From Mucilaginibacter sp. cycad4 (GTDB lineage Bacteria > Bacteroidota > Bacteroidia > Sphingobacteriales > Sphingobacteriaceae): a stretch of DNA of 64,000 bases. The notes under the pieces were generated by a model that was given only the letters and a program-made list of their open reading frames with translations, was not told where the DNA came from and ran no database searches. The stretch spans positions 434,001 to 498,000 of the forward strand of contig NZ_CP139559.1 of assembly GCF_034263275.1 (NCBI RefSeq). The letters are read 5' to 3'. Both the position numbers and the translations under genes were made by a program. Within the stretch, counting starts at the first letter, position 1; each line of letters opens with the position of its first letter. This document shows positions 45,745-53,725 of the stretch, in pieces.

Positions 45745-46980
45745 ATGCTTAAGCAGCGCACATTCTTTTTGGCTTTATTGTTACTGATACCATTGAGCTT
45801 TTTGTTGGTACAATGCCTGAGCGATAAGCCGCAGGACCCGCGAGCCGAGATCTTTGCCGGGTCAGCAAGTTGTGAAAAATGCCATAAGGATGTTTACGAC
45901 AGTTACCTGCATACAGCACACTACCTTTCATCACGACCAACAACACCTGATATTGTACACGGGAGTTTTGATCCACACAGTAACACTCTGCAATATGCAG
46001 ATGGTGCTGTAGTTAAAATGGAGAAACGCAATGGGGAACTGTACCAGGTGAGTTACGCCAATGGCAAAGAGGCCCTTGCTCATAAAATGGATATCACTTT
46101 TGGTGTAAACAAGGCCCAAACTTACATGTACTGGCAGGGTAAGCAATTGCTTGAATTGCCGGTATCTTACTTTAGTGCTGTTCATGGCTGGGCGAATAGT
46201 CCGGGTTATGATGGTGATAAACCTGATTTTAACAGACCTATTTTGCAAAGATGTTTTGAGTGCCATGCATCGTTCGTCAGGCAGGCATCGCCACAAAATG
46301 TTGATATGCAAAACCGTAAGGTTGAGTTTGAACCTGCATCTGTCATTTATGGCATTGATTGTGAACGCTGTCATGGCCCCGCTGCCAATCACGTGAATTA
46401 CCACGAGGCTTATCCGGAAGAAAAGCAAGCAAAATATATTATCCGTTTTGTATCGCTTACCCGTGCTCAAAAAATGGATGCCTGCGGGGTTTGTCATTCG
46501 AGCAGTAAGCAGGCTTTCCAGATATCAACCTTTAAATTTAAAATGGGAGATACGCTTGCCCGGTTCAAGGAGCCGGATTATTTGAATATTCAAACCAACG
46601 CAGCTTCGCTTGATGTGCACGGCAACCAGAACGGTCTGCTAACCGCCAGCAAGTGTTATATAATGAGCAATATGGATTGCAGTACATGCCATAACACGCA
46701 TGTAAATAATGGTGGAAACCTTGCCCTGTATTCAAAAAAATGTATGACCTGCCATACCGAATCCAATCACAATTTTTGCAAAGTAGCGCCTAAGCTAAGC
46801 GCGATGATGCAAAACAACTGTATCGATTGCCATATGCCGCTTAAGCCATCAAATACCATTGCTGTAAATGATACCGCGAATAAAAAATCATCGCCATACA
46901 TGGTGCGCACTCACCGCATTGCTATCTATCCAAATGAAACTAAAAAGATATTGGCGTTTTTGCAAGCTGCCGGGAAGTAG
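45745..46980 (+). CDS. multiheme (seven CxxCH) cytochrome c lipoprotein
   Basis: A 411-residue exported c-type cytochrome. An N-terminal hydrophobic segment ends in LLVQC, so Cys24 may be lipid-modified. Seven heme-attachment motifs are present: CEKCH (C43), CFECH, CERCH, CGVCH, CSTCH, CMTCH and CIDCH. The arrangement resembles cytochrome c554-type multiheme proteins. It should carry electrons in the periplasm or at the outer membrane; its redox partner is not in the window. A terminator separates it from susD, so it has its own promoter. A TTG start 30 bases upstream is possible, but the ATG gives the better signal. Confidence 0.9.
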   Translation: MLKQRTFFLALLLLIPLSFLLVQCLSDKPQDPRAEIFAGSASCEKCHKDVYDSYLHTAHYLSSRPTTPDIVHGSFDPHSNTLQYADGAVVKMEKRNGELYQVSYANGKEALAHKMDITFGVNKAQTYMYWQGKQLLELPVSYFSAVHGWANSPGYDGDKPDFNRPILQRCFECHASFVRQASPQNVDMQNRKVEFEPASVIYGIDCERCHGPAANHVNYHEAYPEEKQAKYIIRFVSLTRAQKMDACGVCHSSSKQAFQISTFKFKMGDTLARFKEPDYLNIQTNAASLDVHGNQNGLLTASKCYIMSNMDCSTCHNTHVNNGGNLALYSKKCMTCHTESNHNFCKVAPKLSAMMQNNCIDCHMPLKPSNTIAVNDTANKKSSPYMVRTHRIAIYPNETKKILAFLQAAGK

Positions 46981-47356
46981 CTTTTGGCTTACAAGCTGTT
47001 TTGAAAAAAGAAAATATTTTGTAGAGACGCATAATTGCGTCTCACGTAGGACAAGCCAATTTCAAAAGGTGTCTCAGTTGCCGTAAATTGCAGGCGTGAG
47101 ACGCAATTATGCGTCTCTACATTCAAAACCATCGTTTTAAACAGCCTTTTAGCAAATAAACAAGTATGTGAAGCAATCGCACGTAAGCAATGCCGCCCTG
47201 TATAGCATGCGATTGCTTCGTGCCTTGCAATGACATGTTTTTTTCTCCCCGACACCATGGTTTTGAGAAGTGACCATGATCACTTTTTTTACGCGCCACG
47301 ATCATGGTACAGGCAAGCCGTACCGGCCATCTTTGTATTATTAAAAGATAACAATC
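46981..47356. repeat. repeat-rich intergenic region with two inverted repeats
   Basis: No gene seen. It holds a 26-bp perfect inverted repeat (47021-47046 and 47095-47120; each arm contains the palindrome GAGACGCA-TAAT-TGCGTCTC) and a second one with arms GAAGCAATCGCA (47170-47181) and TGCGATTGCTTC (47208-47219), of the GCAATGAC/CGAAGCAATC family seen elsewhere in the window. The promoter of the next gene should lie at about 47290-47350. Confidence 0.85.
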
Positions 47357-47722
47357 ATGGCAACTTTAAAAATAAATGCTCCTGAATGGGCCGCTGCAAA
47401 TACCAATACAGTTAACACAGCCAATATTAAAACAGGCAACAATATCTGGAATAAGTTAATTGCCTTTGCCGACAGTCAGGCCCCCAACAGAACTGCCTGG
47501 TTCATGTTTTCATTGATATCACAGGGTGTGCTTTTTTTACCTGTACCTGCTTTTCTGCTGTATTATTACAATGCTCCTATAGCTATACTGGCTATAACCC
47601 TTGTACTATTTTTTGCCAACATTATAGCAGGCATGGGCGGCTCTGGTATCCGTACGTTGCTTGGCTTTTTTGCATTCAGCGTTCTGGTACATATTACCAT
47701 GCTGCTTGTATTTATATTGTAA
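47357..47722 (+). CDS. small hypothetical membrane protein
   Basis: A 121-residue protein with a polar Asn/Thr-rich N-terminus (about 1-45) and three hydrophobic segments (WFMFSLISQGVLFLPVPAFLLYYY, PIAILAITLVLFFANIIAG, LLGFFAFSVLVHITMLLVFIL). No family recognised. It is monocistronic, followed by a G/C-rich hairpin at 47759-47784. An inner-membrane location is likely. Confidence 0.65.
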   Translation: MATLKINAPEWAAANTNTVNTANIKTGNNIWNKLIAFADSQAPNRTAWFMFSLISQGVLFLPVPAFLLYYYNAPIAILAITLVLFFANIIAGMGGSGIRTLLGFFAFSVLVHITMLLVFIL

Positions 47723-47758
47723 CATAGCTTATTGAAACCCTATTTAGCAATGTGCTGA

Positions 47759-47792
47759 AAGGCCACCGGTTTAACCGGCGGCCTTGTTGTAT
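47759..47792 (+). terminator. probable terminator of small membrane protein gene
   Basis: Hairpin AAGGCCaCCGGTT / AACCGGcGGCCTT followed by a T-rich but not pure T stretch. Confidence 0.6.
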
Positions 47793-47829
47793 TAAAAGGG
47801 CAGGTGCAGGATGACAAGAGAATGTAAAC

Positions 47830-47864
47830 AAAAAAGGGATTGTGCATTGCGCAATCCCTTTTTT
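47830..47864 (-). terminator. bidirectional terminator by osmC-like gene
   Basis: Perfect 13-bp stem AAAAAAGGGATTG / CAATCCCTTTTTT, T-rich on both strands, 20 bases from the osmC-like stop. Confidence 0.88.
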
Positions 47865-47883
47865 GTTAGTTTATAAAATGTAA

Positions 47884-48303
47884 TTAAGCGTAAGTAACAC
47901 TTAAAGTAATTGGCACGCTCAGCGCTTTTGAAATAATGCAGTTAGCTTTGGCGCCTTCGGCAATTTCTTTAAATTGTTCTTCAGAAACACCATCAATTGC
48001 TGATCCTTTTATTTCTAAATGGATGCCTGTAACCTCTAAGGCTTGCATATCAAGGTCAAGGATTGCATCGGTGGTTAAATCGTTAGGGGTAAAACCTGCC
48101 TGGGTTAAAGCAGCGCCAACAGCCATAGTAAAACAGCCTGCGTGAGCGGCAGCTAATAATTCTTCCGGGTTGGTGCCAATACCATCGGCAAAGCGGGTTT
48201 TAAATGAATACTGGGTTTTGTTTAATACGGTGCTCTGGGTAGTGATCTCTCCCTGGCCTGCCTGTAATGTACCGTTCCAATGGGCGTTTGCTGTACGTTT
48301 CAT
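47884..48303 (-). CDS. OsmC-family peroxiredoxin-like protein
   Basis: A 139-residue OsmC/Ohr-fold protein that reduces organic hydroperoxides in the cytosol. The two redox-active cysteines are in AHAGCFTMAVG and ANCIISKAL. The N-terminal WNGTLQAGQGEITTQS and the GTNPEELLAAAHAGC motif are typical of OsmC rather than Ohr. It shares the strand with the upstream old-yellow-enzyme gene, but 116 bases of repeat-like DNA (GGTTCATAGTTCATGG with its inverse) separate them. Confidence 0.92.
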   Translation of the reverse strand: MKRTANAHWNGTLQAGQGEITTQSTVLNKTQYSFKTRFADGIGTNPEELLAAAHAGCFTMAVGAALTQAGFTPNDLTTDAILDLDMQALEVTGIHLEIKGSAIDGVSEEQFKEIAEGAKANCIISKALSVPITLSVTYA

Positions 48304-48419
48304 AGTGTGTTGTTTTTGTGTATTTAGTTCATAGTTTATGGTTCATAGTTCATGGCTTAATTTGTGAGGCATTAGTTTCAGGGTTTGCTATGAACCATGA
48401 ACTATTACCCGTGAACCAA

Positions 48420-49490
48420 TTAATGCCATTTAGCCCGTTCATACTGTACCGGCCATTTTATTTCCTCGCCAAGTTCATGTGCGGCGCGTAGTGCAAAATG
48501 CGGATCACGAAGCATTTCTCTTGCAAAAAACACAAGATCGGCGCGTTCGTTTTCTATAATTTCATTAGCCTGGTCCGATTTGGTGATCAAACCTACCGTA
48601 CCTGTAAGTATACCGCTTTCTTTTTTAACTTTTTCGGCAAATTCAACTTGATAACCTGGCGTTAATGGGATTTTAACATTTGGTATGTTGCCGCCCGTTG
48701 AGCAGTCAATCAAATCAACACCTTTACCTTTTAAAATATTGGCTAAAGCAACAGAGTCACCGGCTGTCCAGCCGCCTTCTACCCATTCGGTTGCCGAGAT
48801 CCGTACAAACAGCAGGTTCTCTTCAGGCCAAACTTCTTTAATACCTTCAATTATTTCGAGGGGCAAGCGAATGCGGTTTTCAAAACTGCCGCCATATTCA
48901 TCTGTACGTTGGTTACTGAATGGTGAAAGAAACTGGTTGATCAGGTAACCGTGGGCTCCATGCAGCTCTATTACCTGGAAACCGGCAGCAACAGCCCTTA
49001 CGGCAGCAGCTTTAAAATCTGCTTTCACTTTTTCGATTCCTGCTTTATCTAAAGCTACAGGTGGTTCTTCATTTTCAGCAAAAGGAACAGCGCTTGCCGA
49101 AACGCTTTGCCAGCCATTTGGCTGATCGGCAGGGATCTGTTTGCCGCCGTTCCATGGTTCCTGGTGACTTGCCTTACGCCCTGCATGCGCCAGCTGCGTA
49201 CCGGGAACAGCGCCCTGCGCTTTGATGAAATCAGTGATCTGTTTTAGTTTTTCGATGTGCTCGTCTTTATACAAACCCAGATCGGCAAAGGTAATGCGTC
49301 CTTCGGGTGATACTGCTGCGGCTTCGGTAATGATTAGTCCTGCGCCGCCTGTCGCAAAGCTGCCAAGGTGTACCAGGTGCCAGTCGTTAGCAAAGCCATC
49401 CTGGCTTGAATACTCGCACATAGGCGATACTACGATGCGGTTTTTTAGTTCGATGTTTTTTATTTTAAGCGGAGAAAATAATGTAGACAT
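48420..49490 (-). CDS. NADH:flavin oxidoreductase, old yellow enzyme (YqjM-like)
   Basis: A 356-residue FMN enzyme with a TIM barrel that reduces activated C=C bonds. YqjM-type features: early Cys in SPMCEYSSQDG (redox-tuning Cys), Q in GTQLAHAGRKAS, the substrate-binding pair H-x-x-H in ELHGAHGYLINQFLSP, and the R-rich phosphate-binding C-terminus with FFAREMLRDPHF. The ATG at 49490 was chosen over 49523 because MSTLFSPLKIKN is the usual N-terminus. Probably detoxifies electrophiles; with neighbouring OsmC it fits a stress-response pair. Confidence 0.92.
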   Translation of the reverse strand: MSTLFSPLKIKNIELKNRIVVSPMCEYSSQDGFANDWHLVHLGSFATGGAGLIITEAAAVSPEGRITFADLGLYKDEHIEKLKQITDFIKAQGAVPGTQLAHAGRKASHQEPWNGGKQIPADQPNGWQSVSASAVPFAENEEPPVALDKAGIEKVKADFKAAAVRAVAAGFQVIELHGAHGYLINQFLSPFSNQRTDEYGGSFENRIRLPLEIIEGIKEVWPEENLLFVRISATEWVEGGWTAGDSVALANILKGKGVDLIDCSTGGNIPNVKIPLTPGYQVEFAEKVKKESGILTGTVGLITKSDQANEIIENERADLVFFAREMLRDPHFALRAAHELGEEIKWPVQYERAKWH

Positions 49491-50096
49491 GTCTTTTGTT
49501 TTTGCAAATATGCGTACTAACAAGCAGTGCGTATGTACTGTTTTTGTAAAATGATATTGCAGTGAGAGGGGAGAGTTGTTTTGTGCCAGGGATCACTTTG
49601 TTATGGGTAGTGATTAAATCCGGCGGATTCTGAAGGTGAAATAACATTCTCCACCCGTCATTGCGAGTATCCATCAGGGAAATCCTGAAAAAAATCGTAA
49701 TGACCTATAAAATATCTTAGCGATAGCGCGCGCGGGCCGCATTAGTGATAGGAGCGGATACCGTCCGCCAACTGGCGGATAATGCCTGGTGCAGTATGAG
49801 CACGGCCCGTTAGCTAACGGGAACGCCCGTATTTATAAAATCACTCCAAAAAATACAATTAATAATCAATATCTTACAATCACATCATTATAAGGTACGA
49901 AGCAATTAGCCTCACTCAACTCTTCAAAGAAGAGGGCTTTAAACATTTTTGAAGTCTACACTTCTGGGGGAGATTTAAGGGGGCTAATTGCTTCGTGCCC
50001 CGCAATGGCGTTTTGAGGATTTACGATAAAACAAACATTTACAATCCGCTGTTGGTTGGCTGCTTACACCATATCAAAAATTGCGTACTTTGCTTT
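49491..50096. repeat. repeat-rich intergenic region
   Basis: About 600 bases without a convincing gene. It contains a dispersed block at 49731-49830 (GCGGATACCG, then the perfect palindrome CCCGTTAGCTAACGGG at 49806-49821) and a long inverted repeat with arms GGTACGAAGCAATTAGCC (49894-49911) / GGCTAATTGCTTCGTGCC (49982-49999), one mismatch, around 70 bases. The AraC promoter should lie after about 50010. Confidence 0.8.
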
Positions 50097-51002
50097 ATGC
50101 CTGTTTTAACTACACCCGAAAAAAACGTTATCCCTACTTTTACCCTGCAACAGAACAATGAGCAGGGTAATACCATGATACATATGTGCGAAGCATTGCA
50201 GCACTGCAGCGAGTTCTGGCTCGATCCGGCATTTCTGCAGCCTCACCGTAAGGATTATTACCTGTTTGTATTGGTTAAAAGCGGTGCTAACAGGCACTGG
50301 ATAGATTTTGTACCTTATACCGTAAAGCCCGATACTTTTTATTTTACCGTACCGCAGCAGGTACACCTCAAGGAGCATTCGGGGCCTACAGCGGGCCTGA
50401 TAATGAGCTTTACCGACGAGTTTTTGCAGCTGGAAGATAACCGCATACTTCAACAGCTTCCCATAATCCAAAACCCTGCTGCCGCGCACGAAATAAAGCT
50501 TAGCCCTGCCGATCTTACTTTTATAGAAGATACGATGCGCAAAATGCTGGTTGAGTTTAAAGCTGATGGTACCTGGCGCAACCAGATGCTTAGCTCCTGG
50601 ATGCGGGTACTGGTTATATACCTGAGCAGGTTGTACAGCGAGCAGTATAATGAAACCTGCATCACCCTAAATTATTGCCTGCTTAAAAGTTTCCAGGCGC
50701 TGATAGCCGAGCATTATACCACTCAGCATGATGTTGCCGCCTATGCCGAAAAGCTGAATTTAACTCCCGGTCACCTTACCGATGTTATTAAACAGCAAAG
50801 CGGCAAAACGGCTATCACTCACATTCACGAGCGACTGATTGTTGAGGCTAAACGCCGCCTGCTGCATACCGAACTATCGGTAAAGCAAATTGCCGATGAG
50901 CTTGGTTTTGAGGATGCCGCTTACTTTAACCGCTTTTTTAAACGCCTTACCGATACCACGCCCATAGCCTTCAGGATGCAAATCCGGGAAATGTACAGTT
51001 AA
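50097..51002 (+). CDS. AraC-family transcriptional regulator
   Basis: A 301-residue regulator. The N-terminus is a cupin sensor domain (FVLVKSGANRHWIDFVPY, FYFTVPQQVHLKEHSG). The C-terminal AraC HTH pair includes VAAYAEKLNLTPGHLTDVIKQQSGKT and LSVKQIADELGFEDAAYFNRFFKRLTDTTP. The longer frame from 49995 runs into the upstream repeat, so the ATG at 50097 was chosen. An SDR gene follows 51 bases later on the same strand and is a likely target. Confidence 0.9.
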   Translation: MPVLTTPEKNVIPTFTLQQNNEQGNTMIHMCEALQHCSEFWLDPAFLQPHRKDYYLFVLVKSGANRHWIDFVPYTVKPDTFYFTVPQQVHLKEHSGPTAGLIMSFTDEFLQLEDNRILQQLPIIQNPAAAHEIKLSPADLTFIEDTMRKMLVEFKADGTWRNQMLSSWMRVLVIYLSRLYSEQYNETCITLNYCLLKSFQALIAEHYTTQHDVAAYAEKLNLTPGHLTDVIKQQSGKTAITHIHERLIVEAKRRLLHTELSVKQIADELGFEDAAYFNRFFKRLTDTTPIAFRMQIREMYS

Positions 51003-51053
51003 TGCCCTGCTATGTGCAGCGGGATAATTACCGGGCCTCCATAGCTTTGTATT

Positions 51054-51779
51054 ATGGAAAAGCAAACAGTTTTAATAACCGGCGCTAATAAAGGTATCGG
51101 TTTAGAAAGCGCCCGTCAGCTGGCCCAGGCCGGTTACTACATTTACCTGGGCAGCCGTGATCAGGATAGGGGCAAAAAAGCCGTTGAGCAGCTTAAAGCC
51201 GAAGGTTTAAATGATGTTGAACTATTACTGATAGATGTTACCAACGAGGCATCGGTACAAAAAGCCCATGATGAACTGGCCGCCAAAATAGATCACCTGG
51301 ATGTGCTCATCAATAATGCCGGGATCCCCGGCGCGTTCCCGCAGAAAGCCGACACCGTGAGCGACGATATCATGAAAGAGGTTTTTGAGGTTAACTTTTT
51401 CGGGGTGATCCGTACGGTGCGTATTTTTATCGATCTGGTTAAAAAGTCGCCAAACCCACGGATTGTGAACGTAACATCCGATCTGGGTTCATTAACTTAT
51501 CATAACGACCCAAACTGGGAGCATTATGAGGTTAAGTCGGCAGCTTATGGGCCGTCGAAAACTGCACTGAACGCTTATTCCGTAGCATTAGCCTACGACC
51601 TTAAAGATCAGGTTAAAGTAAACATGGTAAACCCCGGCTACACCAATACCGAATTTAACGGCAACCGAGGCCCAAAACCGGTAGAAGACGGCGCAGCACC
51701 GATAGTTAAATACGCCATGATAGGCCCCGACGGCCCAACAGGCAAATACTTCAGCGATTATGGTGAAAGCCCGTGGTAG
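51054..51779 (+). CDS. short-chain dehydrogenase/reductase
   Basis: A 241-residue classical SDR. Cofactor motif TGANKGIG (residues 9-16), NNAG, and catalytic Tyr/Lys in YGPSK, with Ser in NVTSDLGS and NPG after the active site. R in LGSRD after the second strand suggests NADP(H). The substrate is unknown; carbonyl reductase-like members of this type reduce small aldehydes and ketones. Probably under control of the AraC gene upstream. Confidence 0.9.
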   Translation: MEKQTVLITGANKGIGLESARQLAQAGYYIYLGSRDQDRGKKAVEQLKAEGLNDVELLLIDVTNEASVQKAHDELAAKIDHLDVLINNAGIPGAFPQKADTVSDDIMKEVFEVNFFGVIRTVRIFIDLVKKSPNPRIVNVTSDLGSLTYHNDPNWEHYEVKSAAYGPSKTALNAYSVALAYDLKDQVKVNMVNPGYTNTEFNGNRGPKPVEDGAAPIVKYAMIGPDGPTGKYFSDYGESPW

Positions 51780-52034
51780 GCGGATAGAGTCAAGATTCAA
51801 GAGGTCAAGAATCAAGAAGAAAGAGGCAAGAAGAAAAACAAGTCTTCACCATCCGTCATTGCGAGGTACGAAGCAATCGCGAACATACAGAGAGGCTATG
51901 CAAGTACCCCTGTACAGTTCGCGATTGCTTACCGATACACAAGCCCGCACCACCCGTCATTGCACGAAGCAATCCCCGACCTACAGAGCAGCCGTGCAAG
52001 TACCCCTGTACAGTTCGCGATTGCTTCGTGCCTC
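51780..52034. repeat. two tandem palindromic repeats next to the IS element
   Basis: After a CAAGA-rich stretch, two copies of the CGTCATTGCGAGG/CGAAGCAATC repeat follow (about 51853-51930 and 51954-52034). Both share the inner ACCCCTGTACAGTTCGCGATTGCTT block (in two parts). The second copy stops at TTCGTGCCTC, where IS-related sequence begins; the expected GCAATGACGG end is missing. Confidence 0.85.
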
Positions 52035-52262
52035 TGTATCGTCCTAAAATAAGTTTACAGTTTAATTGATTAATCCTGCTATAGGTTTACATTATTGATT
52101 AGTCCTAAAATAGGTTTACAGATTGACATTTTTTGAATTATAATAACTTGTATCGTCCTAAAATAAGTTTACAGTTTAATTGATTAATCCTGCTATAGGT
52201 TTACATTATTGATTAGTCCTAAAATAGGTTTACAGATTGACATTTTTTGAATTATAATAACT
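52035..52262. repeat. 114-bp tandem duplication at one IS end
   Basis: 52035-52148 and 52149-52262 are identical copies. Each contains three near-copies of a 20-bp motif GTCCTAAAATAGGTTTACAG (offsets near 7, 39 and 68). The second copy runs into the 3' end of orfB, so the duplication involves the IS terminus. Confidence 0.95.
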
Positions 52263-53105
52263 TTTCCAATTTCGCTGTACAGATAGGTTATTTTGATGTA
52301 CGATCTCAGGTGTAAGCATATTGCAACTCATGTGAGGCCTTAGCTTATTATAAGTGTTTACAGACTTAGCTAAAAGTTCCATAACCTGGTTTTTATCATT
52401 AAGTATATGATGTTCCAGGTACTCCTGTTTCATTATTCCATTTATCCGTTCCGCTACTGCGTTCTCTAAAGGGTCTCCGTTTTCGGTCATGCTGATGATT
52501 ATTTCATTGTCCTGTAATAGCTTTACATAATCATAGCTACAGTACTGAACACCTCTGTCTGAATGATGTATTAAGCCAGTCAAAGGCTGGTCACTTTCTT
52601 TAATGGCCATTTGTAAAGCACTAAGTGTGTGAACTGCATCCAGTGTATCAGCGGCATGATAGCCGACGATCTTTTTACTATAGGCATCCGTTATAAAACT
52701 GATATAAACGAATCCCTTCTTTGTCCTGTAGTAAGTGATATCTGACACCCATATTTCGTTCACTTTAGTCGGAATAATTTCTCTTATGCAATTAGGATAT
52801 TTTCTTAGCCAATGAAAAGATTGAGTAGTATGTATGCGCCGCCTTTTCTTTCTAACTAACAAGTAGTGAGCAGCAAGCAGATCAAAAAGCGCATCCCTGC
52901 CCATTTTTATCCGGTGCTCAAGCAAAAAAGGCTGCAGCAAAACATAGAGTTTTTTACCGCCAATAATCGGATGTATGGCCCTTATTGCCCGGACCTCATT
53001 TAATAATATTTCCTGCTCAAAGCTTATCGCTTCTGTCTCCCAAAAATGCTGGTAATAGGCCTGCCGGGTAACTCCAAGTAAACAACAGCACTTCACCAGG
53101 CTCAT
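52230..53105 (-). CDS. IS3-family transposase OrfB (DDE domain)
   Basis: A 291-residue reading from its first ATG. The rve integrase core has the DDE triad: D in WVSDITYY, D in IHHSDRGVQYC and E in NAVAERINGIMKQEYLEHH. In the zero frame it would start with MSLVKCCCLLGVTRQAYY, the usual IS3 HTH_21 lead-in; the frame stays open upstream back to the A-AAA-AAG site in orfA (VRYQVIREIKDSYPG). The active product is therefore probably an OrfAB fusion made by -1 frameshifting. The frame appears intact. The stop lies inside the duplicated end. Confidence 0.93.
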   Translation of the reverse strand: MSLVKCCCLLGVTRQAYYQHFWETEAISFEQEILLNEVRAIRAIHPIIGGKKLYVLLQPFLLEHRIKMGRDALFDLLAAHYLLVRKKRRRIHTTQSFHWLRKYPNCIREIIPTKVNEIWVSDITYYRTKKGFVYISFITDAYSKKIVGYHAADTLDAVHTLSALQMAIKESDQPLTGLIHHSDRGVQYCSYDYVKLLQDNEIIISMTENGDPLENAVAERINGIMKQEYLEHHILNDKNQVMELLAKSVNTYNKLRPHMSCNMLTPEIVHQNNLSVQRNWKSYYNSKNVNL

Positions 53106-53134
53106 CCCAGGGTAGCTGTCTTTAATCTCACGGA

Positions 53135-53515
53135 TTACTTGGTATCGGACTTTTTTCGGATATTGATCTTAAGATCTCTTTCGGCCACTTCTATCATTTT
53201 ACGATAAAGCTCCTTCTCCAGCAATGCATCTTCAAGTTGCTTTTTTAATAACTTAATTGATGCGCTGTTTTCGGCCGGGACATCCTGATCTTTCTTGGTT
53301 GGCATATCATTCGAAGATACATAAATTGTTTTCTTCATCTCCAATCCGAATGATTTGAGCCAAAACGCAATACGGCTATTGCCTAATTTGTATTTCCTTT
53401 CAATCGTTGTTCGGCTTTCCTGACCTTCTAAATATTCTTGACAAACTTTACGCTTAAACTCCTCGCTGTACTGGCTTTGCCATTTGCTGCCATACACTTT
53501 TGAATATCTTTCCAT
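53135..53515 (-). CDS. IS3-family transposase OrfA
   Basis: A 126-residue DNA-binding protein with an N-terminal HTH of the IS3 OrfA/transposase_8 type (YSEEFKRKVCQEYLEGQESRTTIERKYKLGNSRIAFWL) and a C-terminal leucine-rich coiled coil (SIKLLKKQLEDALLEKELYRKM). It binds the IS ends and is fused to OrfB by frameshifting near its 3' end. Intact. Confidence 0.93.
   Translation of the reverse strand: MERYSKVYGSKWQSQYSEEFKRKVCQEYLEGQESRTTIERKYKLGNSRIAFWLKSFGLEMKKTIYVSSNDMPTKKDQDVPAENSASIKLLKKQLEDALLEKELYRKMIEVAERDLKINIRKKSDTK
53150..53156 (-). other. programmed -1 frameshift heptamer A-AAA-AAG
   Basis: On the minus strand the orfA codons CGA AAA AAG contain the canonical slippery heptamer. A -1 slip continues as GTC CGA TAC CAA, open into orfB. 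OrfA in zero frame ends 5 codons later at 53135-53137. Confidence 0.85.
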
Positions 53516-53657
53516 TTTTGTTTACTGTTGTGTAAACCTATTTTAGGACAAGACAGATACTATACAGGGCGAACTCGCTTAAAGTCACGAGTACGCGACG
53601 CTTTTTCTTATACTGCATATTCTCGCCAGTTTGGAACGCTTGAGGCAGCCGTTTTTA

Positions 53658-53702
53658 AAAAGCAAAAAGGCTGTCTCCAATATTAGGAAACAGCCTCTTT
53701 GC
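53658..53702 (-). terminator. terminator of MACPF gene
   Basis: Stem CAAAAAGGCTGTxTCC / GGAAACAGCCTCTTTG around AATATTA. On the minus strand it gives a T run; it resembles the rpoD terminator arms. Confidence 0.75.
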
Positions 53703-53725
53703 TTAAAAAATATTTCTTTTAAGGG

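Larger units (their letters stand above)
52041..53549 (-). mobile_element. IS3-family insertion sequence
   Basis: Two overlapping-type transposase frames (orfA and orfB) flanked by inverted ends: GTCCTAAAATAAGTTTACAG at 52041-52060 (also in the second copy at 52155) and the inverse TGTAAACCTATTTTAGGAC at 53531-53549. Exact boundaries are uncertain because the left end is duplicated and no clear target-site duplication is visible. Confidence 0.88.

Noticed and set aside
45931..46497. 188-codon open frame on the minus strand
   Set aside because: It is antisense to the heptaheme cytochrome, whose seven CxxCH motifs make the plus frame certain; the antisense protein has no recognisable features.
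51760..52047. 95-codon open frame spanning the palindromic repeats
   Set aside because: It covers repeat copies, has repeated peptide blocks caused by the DNA repeats, and starts inside the SDR 3' end.
52020..53560. Target-site duplication of the IS3 element
   Set aside because: I compared the bases flanking the inverted ends and found no matching 3-4 bp direct repeat; the duplicated left end makes the border ambiguous.
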